From Dehalococcoidia bacterium (GTDB taxonomy: Bacteria > Chloroflexota > Dehalococcoidia > GIF9 > AB-539-J10): a DNA stretch of 64,000 nucleotides. The first letter of the stretch is position 1, and every line of letters starts with the position of its first letter. Of this stretch, positions 49,278-56,500 are shown one piece after another. A program made the translations under genes and the position numbers. The stretch spans positions 171,045-235,044 of the forward strand of contig JAUWYX010000003.1 of the NCBI GenBank assembly GCA_030615625.1, in the 5' to 3' direction. The notes below the pieces were generated by a model that ran no database searches, was not told where the DNA came from, and saw only the letters and a list, made by a program, of their open reading frames with translations.

Positions 49278-50315
49278 ATGTCTAAAGAAACGCTATACCC
49301 ACACGTGCCAAAGGGGAGGGAGCCGCTATATCCACATCAAGCGAAGAGCCAGTTCCTGCCACAAACCGACGCTGGGCTGGTGCCGCCTCGGTATAGCCAT
49401 CTAGTTGACTGGCTAGACAAGCCACCGCCCAATCCTACCCTGCTGTCAGCGACGGAGGTCATAGAGGGCGAGCGCAAAGTAGAAGTCTTGCTCAAGAAAC
49501 TCGAGAGCGGTGTCGAGACCATACATCAGAGTGAGAATTTTCGACTGTTTTTGACTACCATGTCCAAGTTTCGTGACTACAGTTTTGGCAACCAAATACT
49601 TATTATGCTGCAGAAACCAGACGCCACCAGGGTTGGCGGCTTTGTCACGTGGAAGGATCTCGGCCGCTGGGTCAAGAGAGGTGAAACGGGCATCGCTATT
49701 CTTGCCCCGGTGCTACCACCGCGGCCAACCTGTCCTAAGTGTGGCGCCAAGATACCGAAAGGGGCTGGGTTCTGCCCAGAATGTGGGGCAGGCGTGGAGA
49801 TAGAGCCGGAAGTTATGGAGCCAAGATATTTCATAGCAGTCCACGTTTTTGATATTGCCCAGACCGAAGGTAAGCCACTGCCAGAATTTGATGTGCCAGT
49901 CTTAACCGGCGAAGCCAACGAGGAGTTATTTGCCAAGAACATGGCATTGATGCAGAGAAAAGGAGTTACCGTCAGCTTTGAGCCCCAACCACATCTGGAT
50001 CCAAAAATAAAAGGACAATACCGGCCGAACGAAATCTGGGTGCGACCCGAAGAGCCGCCTGCACAGCAGCACAAAACCCTTCTCCACGAGACAGCACATC
50101 ACTACTCAGCAAGCGTATTCCGGATACCAAGGGCAGATGCTGAGACCATCGCTGAGAGTGCCGCCTATGTTGTTGGTGCACATTATGGCTTTGATACGGG
50201 TGTAAGGTCCTTCCCCTATGTGGCTTTATGGGCACAGGATAAGAAAGTCCTGAAGGAAAACTTGCAAATGATACGGCAGGTATCAACGAGAATGCTTGAG
50301 GAACTAGAAAAGTGA
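49278..50315 (+). CDS. Tagged protein 3: ArdC-like ssDNA-binding domain and zinc metallopeptidase
   Basis: 345 residues. The tag is present twice (ETLYPHVPK at 4-12, EPLYPHQAK at 15-23). An ArdC N-terminal-type domain follows (FRLFLTTMSKFRDYSFGNQILIMLQ, VGGFVTWKDLGRWVKRGETGIAILAPV), interrupted by a zinc ribbon (CPKCG..FCPECG, about 152-170), then the peptidase motif His270-Glu-Thr-Ala-His274 with a downstream Glu in AETIAESAAY. ArdC proteins protect incoming plasmid DNA from restriction and bind ssDNA. I chose the second of two adjacent ATGs for spacing to GGAGG. Confidence 0.88.
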   Translation: MSKETLYPHVPKGREPLYPHQAKSQFLPQTDAGLVPPRYSHLVDWLDKPPPNPTLLSATEVIEGERKVEVLLKKLESGVETIHQSENFRLFLTTMSKFRDYSFGNQILIMLQKPDATRVGGFVTWKDLGRWVKRGETGIAILAPVLPPRPTCPKCGAKIPKGAGFCPECGAGVEIEPEVMEPRYFIAVHVFDIAQTEGKPLPEFDVPVLTGEANEELFAKNMALMQRKGVTVSFEPQPHLDPKIKGQYRPNEIWVRPEEPPAQQHKTLLHETAHHYSASVFRIPRADAETIAESAAYVVGAHYGFDTGVRSFPYVALWAQDKKVLKENLQMIRQVSTRMLEELEK

Positions 50316-50322
50316 GATAGAG

Positions 50323-51333
50323 GTGTCTAAAGAACCGCTATACCCTCACGTGCCGAAGAAAAAGGAGCCACTGTTTCCGCATAGACCTGGCAGTACTCCA
50401 CCTCGAGGGGTAACTCCCACAGCCGAAGCTGAGATAAACCAAATAATTGCAGATTTGAACTTGCTCCGTGAGGAAAAGGTTTGGATTGATACCTTTGGGG
50501 CCAAAGGCGCTTCGGTAATTCATATTCAGACCGGAGACACAGCCACAATCATTTCGCCACCTGAAGACTTCACCTCTCCAAACTATGCAGATAGGGCAAT
50601 GCAAATCAAGTGGGCAGATGGTTCTGAGATGGTTGTGGACTCTAATGACTTTGCCCCGTCCTCTCTTCAGAAGCAAATCGCAGAGATAACTCACGGCAAG
50701 CCAATACCAGAATTCCCAAAAACCGAAGCTGCTAAAGAGCCTTGGCAGATGACGAGCGAGGAATTTGCTGAGAAATATGAAAGAGCAAGCTGGCATCCTG
50801 AATATATCGAGGCGCGGAGAAAAGTACGTGCTATCGTTGATAAAACAGGCAAATCAGGCATAGAGTTAGGGCGAGAGGGGAACAAGGAATATCTTGAGGC
50901 AAAAGCCGAAATGGACGCTCAACTTGATATAAGGAATACTCCACATGTTGAGCATGTGAGGAGAGCATTGGCTGAAGGCAAGCCTGTCCCCCCTAAGGTA
51001 TTAGCGGATTACCCCGAAATAAGAAGGCATTCTCAAGCGGCGCCGCAGACCACATCTAAAGCGCCTTTTATCAAAGCAGGTGAGAGAGTGCGTTTCATAG
51101 GCTCTAGCAGGTATAGATATGAAACTTGGCCAGAAGGCAAATGGCTGGAGTATGGTGTTACTGGAACAGTTATGGAGTATCATCCGGAACACCCTGCCGT
51201 CAGAGTGAGGGGAGAACTTTTTGAGGCACTACCACCATACGCTGTAGTGAGGTGGGATTTAGGTGGTGCGGCCAACACTGCTATTGATCCTGAAGATGAA
51301 GGCAAAAGGTGGGAAAGAATTAAGGTTAGCTAG
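50323..51333 (+). CDS. Tagged protein 4 (doubled PLYPHVPK-type motif)
   Basis: 336 residues, GTG start. Tags EPLYPHVPK (4-12) and EPLFPHRPG (15-23). A beta-rich part (about 45-105; VIHIQTGDTATIISPPEDF, IKWADGSEMVVDS) is followed by a helical charged part and a C-terminal beta barrel-like domain (about 245-325; GERVRFIGSSRYRYETWPEGKW, GVTGTVMEYHPEHPAVRVRG) resembling an SH3-type fold. Function unknown. Confidence 0.75.
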   Translation: MSKEPLYPHVPKKKEPLFPHRPGSTPPRGVTPTAEAEINQIIADLNLLREEKVWIDTFGAKGASVIHIQTGDTATIISPPEDFTSPNYADRAMQIKWADGSEMVVDSNDFAPSSLQKQIAEITHGKPIPEFPKTEAAKEPWQMTSEEFAEKYERASWHPEYIEARRKVRAIVDKTGKSGIELGREGNKEYLEAKAEMDAQLDIRNTPHVEHVRRALAEGKPVPPKVLADYPEIRRHSQAAPQTTSKAPFIKAGERVRFIGSSRYRYETWPEGKWLEYGVTGTVMEYHPEHPAVRVRGELFEALPPYAVVRWDLGGAANTAIDPEDEGKRWERIKVS

Positions 51334-51375
51334 TCCAGAGGCGAAGAATGAGGAGTAAAACAACCACATTCGCCC

Positions 51376-51406
51376 TTGACAAAAAACTCTTCCGGTGCCA
51401 TACTAT
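51376..51406 (+). promoter_or_regulatory. Sigma-70-like promoter
   Basis: TTGACA at 51376-51381; the -10 is CATACT (17-bp spacer) or TACTAT (19-bp spacer). It drives the small gene at 51488. Confidence 0.65.
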
Positions 51407-51417
51407 AAAAGGTCGGT

Positions 51418-51477
51418 ACCAGAAAGCCTTTTTCTGGTCAAAACACCCTATAAATGGGTGAAATACTCTTAAAAGAG
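51418..51477 (+). promoter_or_regulatory. Leader with three successive hairpins
   Basis: ACCAGAAA/TTTCTGGT (51418-51425 and 51431-51438), CACCC/GGGTG (51444-51448 and 51456-51460) and CTCTT/AAGAG (51466-51470 and 51473-51477), the last ending in the ribosome site of the 51488 gene. Suggests translational control or a stable messenger. Confidence 0.6.
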
Positions 51478-51487
51478 GAGATCTAAA

Positions 51488-51742
51488 ATGCCCGGAATTC
51501 CACTTGCTATGGCAGGCAACGCCATCGTCTACCACTCAGTGCCCTGGTCCCACAGGCTCTTCTCCCTGAAAACCCAGTCTTTTCCTAAGGGGGCGGTGCC
51601 CCCTCATCTGATGGGCTTTCTCTTCAAGAAGGGCGGCGACCCCGCTACCTGTGCCAAGCAGACGGCAGACAAGTCCGGTGCAGCGCGCGTCATTGCTATG
51701 AACAGCTGCATCAGCACCTTGAAAGGCGGGAGGCGCAAATAA
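51488..51742 (+). CDS. Small protein in its own transcription unit
   Basis: 84 residues with own promoter, structured leader and terminator. N-terminal half hydrophobic and Pro/His-containing (MPGIPLAMAGNAIVYHSVPWSHRLFSL), C-terminal half with C..C and the block SGAARVIAMNSCISTLKGGRRK, related to GAARVRAFNARVGQKLKER of the next gene. Well isolated and probably highly expressed, as for a coat or packaging protein. No family recognised. Confidence 0.7.
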   Translation: MPGIPLAMAGNAIVYHSVPWSHRLFSLKTQSFPKGAVPPHLMGFLFKKGGDPATCAKQTADKSGAARVIAMNSCISTLKGGRRK

Positions 51743-51768
51743 GGCCTGCGCGCATAACGTAGAAGAGC

Positions 51769-51803
51769 AGAAGGGGGAGCACGGTGTCTCCCCCTTCTCT
51801 ATT
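51769..51803 (+). terminator. Rho-independent terminator
   Basis: Perfect 11-bp stem AGAAGGGGGAG / CTCCCCCTTCT (51769-51779 and 51788-51798) followed by CTATTATT. Ends the 51488 transcription unit. Confidence 0.85.
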
Positions 51804-51816
51804 ATTGGAAATAGGT

Positions 51817-52032
51817 ATGCGTAAAGAACTGAAACTCATCCTTCGTGAAACGCCGATCGGAGTGCCGCCAACACCCGGGCAAGCAGCTCAGCGCGAGAAG
51901 TTTGCCGGAGTAGCTAAAGAGGTTGCCGAGGAGATGAAGGGTACAAAATTGAGGGGAGCTGCCCGGGTAAGAGCATTCAACGCCAGGGTCGGTCAAAAAC
52001 TGAAAGAACGCACTACTCCACCGCTGGCATAA
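51817..52032 (+). CDS. Small basic protein related to the preceding one
   Basis: 71 residues from the ATG after ATAGGT; an upstream in-frame start at 51784 falls in the terminator. Helical and basic, with C-terminal block GAARVRAFNARVGQKLKER, like the end of the 51488 product. Overlaps the 3' end of a convergent minus-strand gene by 20 bp. Function unknown. Confidence 0.6.
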   Translation: MRKELKLILRETPIGVPPTPGQAAQREKFAGVAKEVAEEMKGTKLRGAARVRAFNARVGQKLKERTTPPLA

Positions 52033-52342
52033 CCATAAACCCGATATCCACCAGCCTAACTTCAGGGTGGTAAGTCAGCCTGGCCAATTCGACTTCGCCC
52101 TGGGGATTTTTTTTCGATGTGTCTATAATAACCTGCGTGAATTTCCATTGTCCACCACGGAGCCGTCGATAATCCCTGCACCGGAAGGAAAAGTCGGAGC
52201 CGCCTCTCTCCTTCCTGGCAAAAACAATAATCTCATAACGCAGATCCCTGACGTATGCCTCCGGGATAGTCAGCGTCCCTGGCTCACCTGACCATTCTCT
52301 CTGCTGATTAAGGTCGACCTGTTGTCCCTGTTCCATTTTCAA
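52013..52342 (-). CDS. Unknown 109-residue beta protein
   Basis: Strands such as LRYEIIVFARKERG, FSFRCRDYRRLRGGQWKFTQVII and VRLVDIGFMVMPA. Its start directly abuts the stop of the SAP-like gene, so both form one unit. No family recognised. Confidence 0.6.
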   Translation of the reverse strand: MKMEQGQQVDLNQQREWSGEPGTLTIPEAYVRDLRYEIIVFARKERGGSDFSFRCRDYRRLRGGQWKFTQVIIDTSKKNPQGEVELARLTYHPEVRLVDIGFMVMPAVE

Positions 52343-52726
52343 CTACTTTGTTTTTAAGTTACCATTAGCCAGCAACTTGGCAGCAAGCACCTTTTTATCA
52401 CCACCGGTACTCAACCCCCCATCCTTGCACATTACCCGGAGCTCAGTCAGGCTATATTGCAAATCTATTTTGATAAGCTGAGCCAGCACATCATCTGTAA
52501 CACCATTCGGGAAAAGGTCTCCCACCTTTTTATTAAGATACGCGGCAGTTGTCAGTTCCTCTTCTTCCCCAGGGCGGAGCCCAGCCTTTCGGGATTGAGC
52601 AGGCTGAGGCATACTCGCCAGGGCAGCCTTGAGCTCCGAGGCATCACGGCCGGCATCTTCAGTCGCCTTTATTATCTCGATCAATTCCTCTCTGGTAACT
52701 ATATCTTTAGCTCTAGTCATTGCCAT
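52343..52726 (-). CDS. SAP-like domain protein 2
   Basis: 127 residues from the ATG at 52726 (in-frame alternatives at 52720 and 52759). N-terminal helices, Pro-rich link, then VLAQLIKIDLQYSLTELRVMCKDGGLSTGGDKKVLAAKLL, whose last 30 residues fit a SAP domain. A TATAAT on the minus strand ends only 4 nt before the ATG, so the transcript may be leaderless. Confidence 0.65.
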   Translation of the reverse strand: MAMTRAKDIVTREELIEIIKATEDAGRDASELKAALASMPQPAQSRKAGLRPGEEEELTTAAYLNKKVGDLFPNGVTDDVLAQLIKIDLQYSLTELRVMCKDGGLSTGGDKKVLAAKLLANGNLKTK

Positions 52727-52746
52727 TCTTATTATACCAGGGGGGG

Positions 52747-52775
52747 TTGACAAACGCAAATTTAGACTATATACT
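52747..52775 (+). promoter_or_regulatory. Sigma-70 promoter for the second recombinase unit
   Basis: TTGACA (52747-52752), 17-bp spacer, TATACT (52770-52775). The first ATG at 52793 follows the predicted start within about 10 nt and has no ribosome site, so translation may be leaderless. Confidence 0.7.
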
Positions 52776-52792
52776 TATAGTGTTCATATAAA

Positions 52793-53083
52793 ATGCAAGT
52801 TAGTGATAGTGCTACGATTAAACAATGGCGCCAGGTCCTAATCAGGACGCGGGAGATTCTTGTGCTCGATGGAAGAACCAAGAAGGCCAAAAGATGGAGG
52901 GCGCAGCGCCAGCTCCTCGTGGCCATGGCTTCCGACGCCGAGCTGGAGCAGATGGCCAGAATGGGCGCAGAGATGTTCGACTATCCCTACGAGGAGTATC
53001 TTAAGGACTTAAGAAACATCAGGGAGCTTCATAGGGAGAATGTTAAATCATGGCGAGGCCATTTAGCTAAGCTTCAGAAATGA
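52793..53083 (+). CDS. Unknown 96-residue helical protein
   Basis: Very basic first half (TIKQWRQVLIRTREILVLDGRTKKAKRWRAQRQ), acidic middle and basic end; predicted all helical. One bp before the recombinase gene, so it may be its accessory DNA-binding factor (inference). Confidence 0.6.
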   Translation: MQVSDSATIKQWRQVLIRTREILVLDGRTKKAKRWRAQRQLLVAMASDAELEQMARMGAEMFDYPYEEYLKDLRNIRELHRENVKSWRGHLAKLQK

Positions 53084-53084
53084 A

Positions 53085-53945
53085 ATGCAACCGGCACTAG
53101 AAAACTTAAAGTTGGCTTTAACCTCACCCCGGGAGAGATCCCCCACTACTGTTTCGAACTACATTTATGCTGCTAAGCACTTCCTCGACTGGCAAGGTAA
53201 TAAATTCCCTCCCTCTGAAAGGGACCTCAGAAAGTTCTTCTTAGAGAAAAAAAGGGGCGGTTCGGGTGCTGGAAACCAGATCTATTATTTTTATGTCCTA
53301 AGGAAGCTTTTTGAGGCCAATGGTTGGCCCTGGCCCTTTAAGAGAGAGGACCGTCCTGAAGCCCCTGAAGAAGTCCTCGCCCCGGTATTTACTCCGGATG
53401 AGATCAAGATACTGATTCAAGACCGGGAGAATTACTCAGATAAGGAACGCTTTTACTTAGCACTATCAACAACCTATGGCCCCAGGCGTGAAGAACTGGC
53501 CAGGGTAAGGAATAGAGATATAAAGGATGGAGCAATCTACATCAGAACAGTCAAGCGTGGTCCCAAAAGGACAGCCTTAATCCCGGAGGAAATAATGCCG
53601 GTAATAGATAATTACCGGCCCAAAGAGTTCGGGCCGAGGTCTTTGTCCGCTGTATTCCGGAGGGTCGCAGATAAATCGAGCCTGGATGTGGAGAAGGGTT
53701 ACGGGTGGCACAGTATCAGGAGGACACTTCTGACAATGCTGGAAATTGCTTTAGCCCAAAACGGTATGCCTTTGACTTGGGCTGCTGATTATCTCAGGTG
53801 GAGCAGAAAAACCATAGGTAGCAGGTATTTTGGCATTGTCACAGCAGGAGTATACAGACATCCCGAAGCAATGTCTCAAGACCCTTACGCCCTGGACAAA
53901 GCCATTTTGTCGGTGCATCCCTTCGTCAAACTTTGGGTTACTTGA
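53085..53945 (+). CDS. Second tyrosine recombinase
   Basis: 286 residues. N-terminal core-binding domain (TTVSNYIYAAKHFLDWQGN), catalytic part with Arg134 or Arg135 (YGPRREEL), Lys in VKRGPKR, His209-x-x-Arg212 (WHSIRR), Trp in LRWSRKT where many family members have His, and Tyr248 (SRYFG). Not closely similar to the integrase at 12552. It may resolve multimers, act on another site or be an older integrase. It has its own promoter with the small gene before it. Confidence 0.82.
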   Translation: MQPALENLKLALTSPRERSPTTVSNYIYAAKHFLDWQGNKFPPSERDLRKFFLEKKRGGSGAGNQIYYFYVLRKLFEANGWPWPFKREDRPEAPEEVLAPVFTPDEIKILIQDRENYSDKERFYLALSTTYGPRREELARVRNRDIKDGAIYIRTVKRGPKRTALIPEEIMPVIDNYRPKEFGPRSLSAVFRRVADKSSLDVEKGYGWHSIRRTLLTMLEIALAQNGMPLTWAADYLRWSRKTIGSRYFGIVTAGVYRHPEAMSQDPYALDKAILSVHPFVKLWVT

Positions 53946-53967
53946 CCCATAGCTCAGCCTCCTCCTT

Positions 53968-54003
53968 GTCATTGCGAGCCCCGACAAGTCGGGGCAATCT
54001 CTT
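53968..54003. repeat. REP-type repeat fragment with hairpin
   Basis: GTCATTGCGAG...GCAATCTC, related to the unit inside nadB; the middle is replaced by the perfect stem CCCCGAC/GTCGGGG. It lies 22 bp after the second recombinase and may also terminate its transcription. Confidence 0.7.
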
Positions 54004-54242
54004 GTGTGTTGTGTGTGTATGTGTGTGTATCTATATACCAAATATAAAATATAAAATTTTATAGCTAAAAAATCATTTAGCTACCAAAACCTATTGACAT
54101 TATTTATGTGGTATGTTAGCTTTAATATACACACTAGATATGTAGTGTGAGCACTTTAACAATCGAATAATAGTAGTGGAAATTATAGCTATAAAGCTAA
54201 TTTGAGCGTTTGCCCGGGCAATTAAGCGAAGGGGGGCAAACG
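54004..54242. other. AT-rich region with TG repeats and TAGCT/AGCTA motifs; possible origin or control region
   Basis: No gene. A TG-rich microsatellite at about 54003-54030, then about 180 bp of very AT-rich DNA with at least five TAGCT or AGCTA pentamers, some facing each other (TAGCTAAAAAATCATTTAGCTA flanks 54062-54083). TTGACA occurs at 54094-54099 without a convincing -10. The properties fit an origin or a strong control region ahead of the sigma-like and clamp genes. Confidence 0.4.
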
Positions 54243-54977
54243 ATGAATGAGCTACTACGACAATGCGAAGCCGACATAGCTAGCAGACAGGCAAGGGAAG
54301 AGCTAGCTCTTAAGACACCCAAGAGGCTTAGAGCTGACAAACCAGAGCGAAGGCGAAGAAGGCAATCACCAGCAGAGCTAGGCGAAGGCTATGACCAGCT
54401 ACCAGAGCCATACTTGACTTACCATAGAGTAGCTATGCGGTTTGCTACCAAAGCTCTGCTGAATGAGCGTGAGGACTTGCTACACGATATAATTGAGGGG
54501 CTTTCCAGAGTAGCCAGAAGGAAGGCAGACACAGGACAGGACTTTACAGAGCCAGCGATGTATCGGGTAGCAGAGCATATCAAAGACCACTACTGGTATA
54601 AACACTACTCTTATACTAATGGGCTGGATTGCCAGCATTGTAGCAAGGCACAGAAGGCAAGGTGTAGGTATAATTGGGCGCATAGCGATTGGGCTTATGC
54701 CGATTGCCACAGAGCTATCACCCTGGAGAGCATAAACCAGCCTATCACAGACAGCGAAGGCAACATCACAGAGCTAGCAAACCTCATAGCTGACGATAAG
54801 GCTTTGGACTTAGACGAGTGGCTAGACGCAAAGACCTTCCTGATTGGCGCACCGATAAGGCTAAAGAAGATAGCTATGAAGCTACACAAAGGCGAGTCTC
54901 TATCTCACCCAGACCGCAATTACTTGTCAAGGCTACGTAGAAAACAGCAATTAGGCTTACTAAGCGGGACATTCTAG
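54243..54977 (+). CDS. Sigma-factor-like protein with a Cys-rich insertion
   Basis: 244 residues. A basic start (TPKRLRADKPERRRRR), a helical part (LLNEREDLLHDIIEGLSRVARRK), a four-Cys block (CQHCSKAQKARC...C, about 141-168) and the last third (ITLESINQPITDSEGNITELANLIADDKALDLDEWLDAKTFLIGAP) whose order recalls the sigma-70 region 3/4 link, though a canonical region 4 helix-turn-helix is not evident. The C terminus QQLGLLSGTF resembles a clamp-binding QLxLL peptide. Codon use differs from the surroundings (many GCT, CTA, AGC). Confidence 0.5.
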   Translation: MNELLRQCEADIASRQAREELALKTPKRLRADKPERRRRRQSPAELGEGYDQLPEPYLTYHRVAMRFATKALLNEREDLLHDIIEGLSRVARRKADTGQDFTEPAMYRVAEHIKDHYWYKHYSYTNGLDCQHCSKAQKARCRYNWAHSDWAYADCHRAITLESINQPITDSEGNITELANLIADDKALDLDEWLDAKTFLIGAPIRLKKIAMKLHKGESLSHPDRNYLSRLRRKQQLGLLSGTF

Positions 54978-55108
54978 GCGATTTCGGACTTACTTATAGT
55001 AGGAGCTAACGCATAGGCTAGCGTAAGCAGCTATGCGTGAGCTTACTACTAGGCGAAGCTGGCGAATTTGCCCACACGCCAGATAGCCGAAGGGGGTGTT
55101 CTAAAAAA

Positions 55109-56311
55109 GTGGAACAACTGAATATCGTGGGCAAACGCTCAGGCGAAGGCTTTGTGGCTCATAGAGCCAAGCTGGTAAACGCTCTGTCTAGGGCGATGGC
55201 TGAAAGGCTATTGCTTATGGACTTAACCATAGGGCGGAAAGGCTTGCTAGGCTACATTAAAGCTCTTAGTGGAAGCAACGTTGTTAAAATCGTGCCAGCT
55301 TCCTCTAACGGTAACGCTAGCGACACGCAGGTTACTGATAAAAGGCTGAAGGTAGTCTGTGGAGCTAATACCAGCTTCCTTAGTGATATGGCTTGGATTG
55401 GTGATAAGACACCGCAGACCATCGCTGAACTTCGAGTAAGTCCTGATAATACCATTAAGCCTAATCTCTCCAGCCTAGAGCTTTCAGAGGCATTGAATAG
55501 GGTATTGCCTTTCACCGCTACTGATGAAAAACAGGTTGTCTTACAATCTGTGCTTATCAGGGCGAAGGATGGCGAATTACAGCTAGTCGGTGCTGATGGC
55601 TTTAGGCTTTCTGTTGTGGCTTTGAAGGGCTTTGAGGGCGATGGTGGACAGGTGCTAATTCACCGAGACGAGCTAAGAGGCATTGCTAACGCTTTGCGAA
55701 AGGCTAGGCGAGTAAGTCTAGCGATGGAGAAAGGTGGCGAAAGCCTTGAGGGTATGCGCTTAGTCATTGACACCGAAGCAATACGCTATCGGTGGGATGG
55801 ACAGGAAGGCAAGTATCCTGACTTTGAGAAGCTCATACCTACTGAGTGTGCTACCATAGCTCACTTTGACGCTGTGGAAGCTCTCAAGGCGATTGCGTCA
55901 CTCAAAGCCATTCTGGACAACTCCAAGTCCTTCACAATTGACCTTGCCATTGGCGATGGTGCGGTGGTGATGACTAACCCCGATGAGATAGCCAGCACTA
56001 CCATACCAGCAGACGTTGATGGAGAGGGCTTTGTGAGGGTAGATGGACAATTCCTTGCCTCTGCCTTGCGTGCCTGTGGCGGTATGGTGGACTTAATGCT
56101 TAACAAGTCCTACCAGCCAATCCTGTTTACCAGCGATGGCTGCCAAGTGGTGGTAATGACAGTGAGAAGCCAGCGTGCCAATGAGCAGGAAGAGCAGGAC
56201 AGGAAGGTAAAGGAAGCCGAAGCCAAGTCGCAAGCCAAAGCCAAACCCGTAGCCGAAGCCAAAGGCAAGGGTAGCCGAAGCTCAAGGAAGCGAGCCGTAG
56301 CAGTAGCCTAG
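55109..56311 (+). CDS. DNA polymerase III beta-type sliding clamp, viral
   Basis: 400 residues from a GTG after AAGGGGGTG (an in-frame ATG at 55037 is less likely). Clamp domain 2 shows SLELSEALNRVLPFTATDEKQVVLQSVLIRA and LQLVGADGFRLSVVAL; domain 3 shows EGKYPDFEKLIP and ends with PILFTSDGCQVVVMTVR, matching the clamp's C-terminal strand. Domain 1 is diverged. After it comes a 45-residue Lys/Ala-rich tail (AKSQAKAKPVAEAKGKGS) not found in bacterial clamps. The ring would tether polymerase or other proteins to DNA. Distinct codon use (GCT, CTA, AGC rich). Confidence 0.85.
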   Translation: MEQLNIVGKRSGEGFVAHRAKLVNALSRAMAERLLLMDLTIGRKGLLGYIKALSGSNVVKIVPASSNGNASDTQVTDKRLKVVCGANTSFLSDMAWIGDKTPQTIAELRVSPDNTIKPNLSSLELSEALNRVLPFTATDEKQVVLQSVLIRAKDGELQLVGADGFRLSVVALKGFEGDGGQVLIHRDELRGIANALRKARRVSLAMEKGGESLEGMRLVIDTEAIRYRWDGQEGKYPDFEKLIPTECATIAHFDAVEALKAIASLKAILDNSKSFTIDLAIGDGAVVMTNPDEIASTTIPADVDGEGFVRVDGQFLASALRACGGMVDLMLNKSYQPILFTSDGCQVVVMTVRSQRANEQEEQDRKVKEAEAKSQAKAKPVAEAKGKGSRSSRKRAVAVA

Positions 56312-56377
56312 CGCAGTTTGAGCCTGTAAAGTAGTCTTAGCCTAAGAGCGTTTGAACACAACAACAACCACGCACAG

Positions 56378-56455
56378 AAGGCGGCGGTAGCCGCCTTTTT
56401 GTGCTTTTTTTGTAAGGGGAGTTTCCCTGCCTGTGCGGGAAACTCCCCTTTTTGT
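56378..56455 (+). terminator. Double rho-independent terminator
   Basis: First hairpin AAGGCGGC/GCCGCCTT (56378-56385, 56390-56397) with T-run; second, stronger hairpin AAGGGGAGTTTCCC / GGGAAACTCCCCTT (56414-56427, 56437-56450) followed by TTTTT. Ends the clamp transcript and may work in both directions. Confidence 0.9.
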
Positions 56456-56500
56456 TTGTGCGTGGTAAGGGCAAGGATAGCCAGCCTGAAAGGAGGCGAT

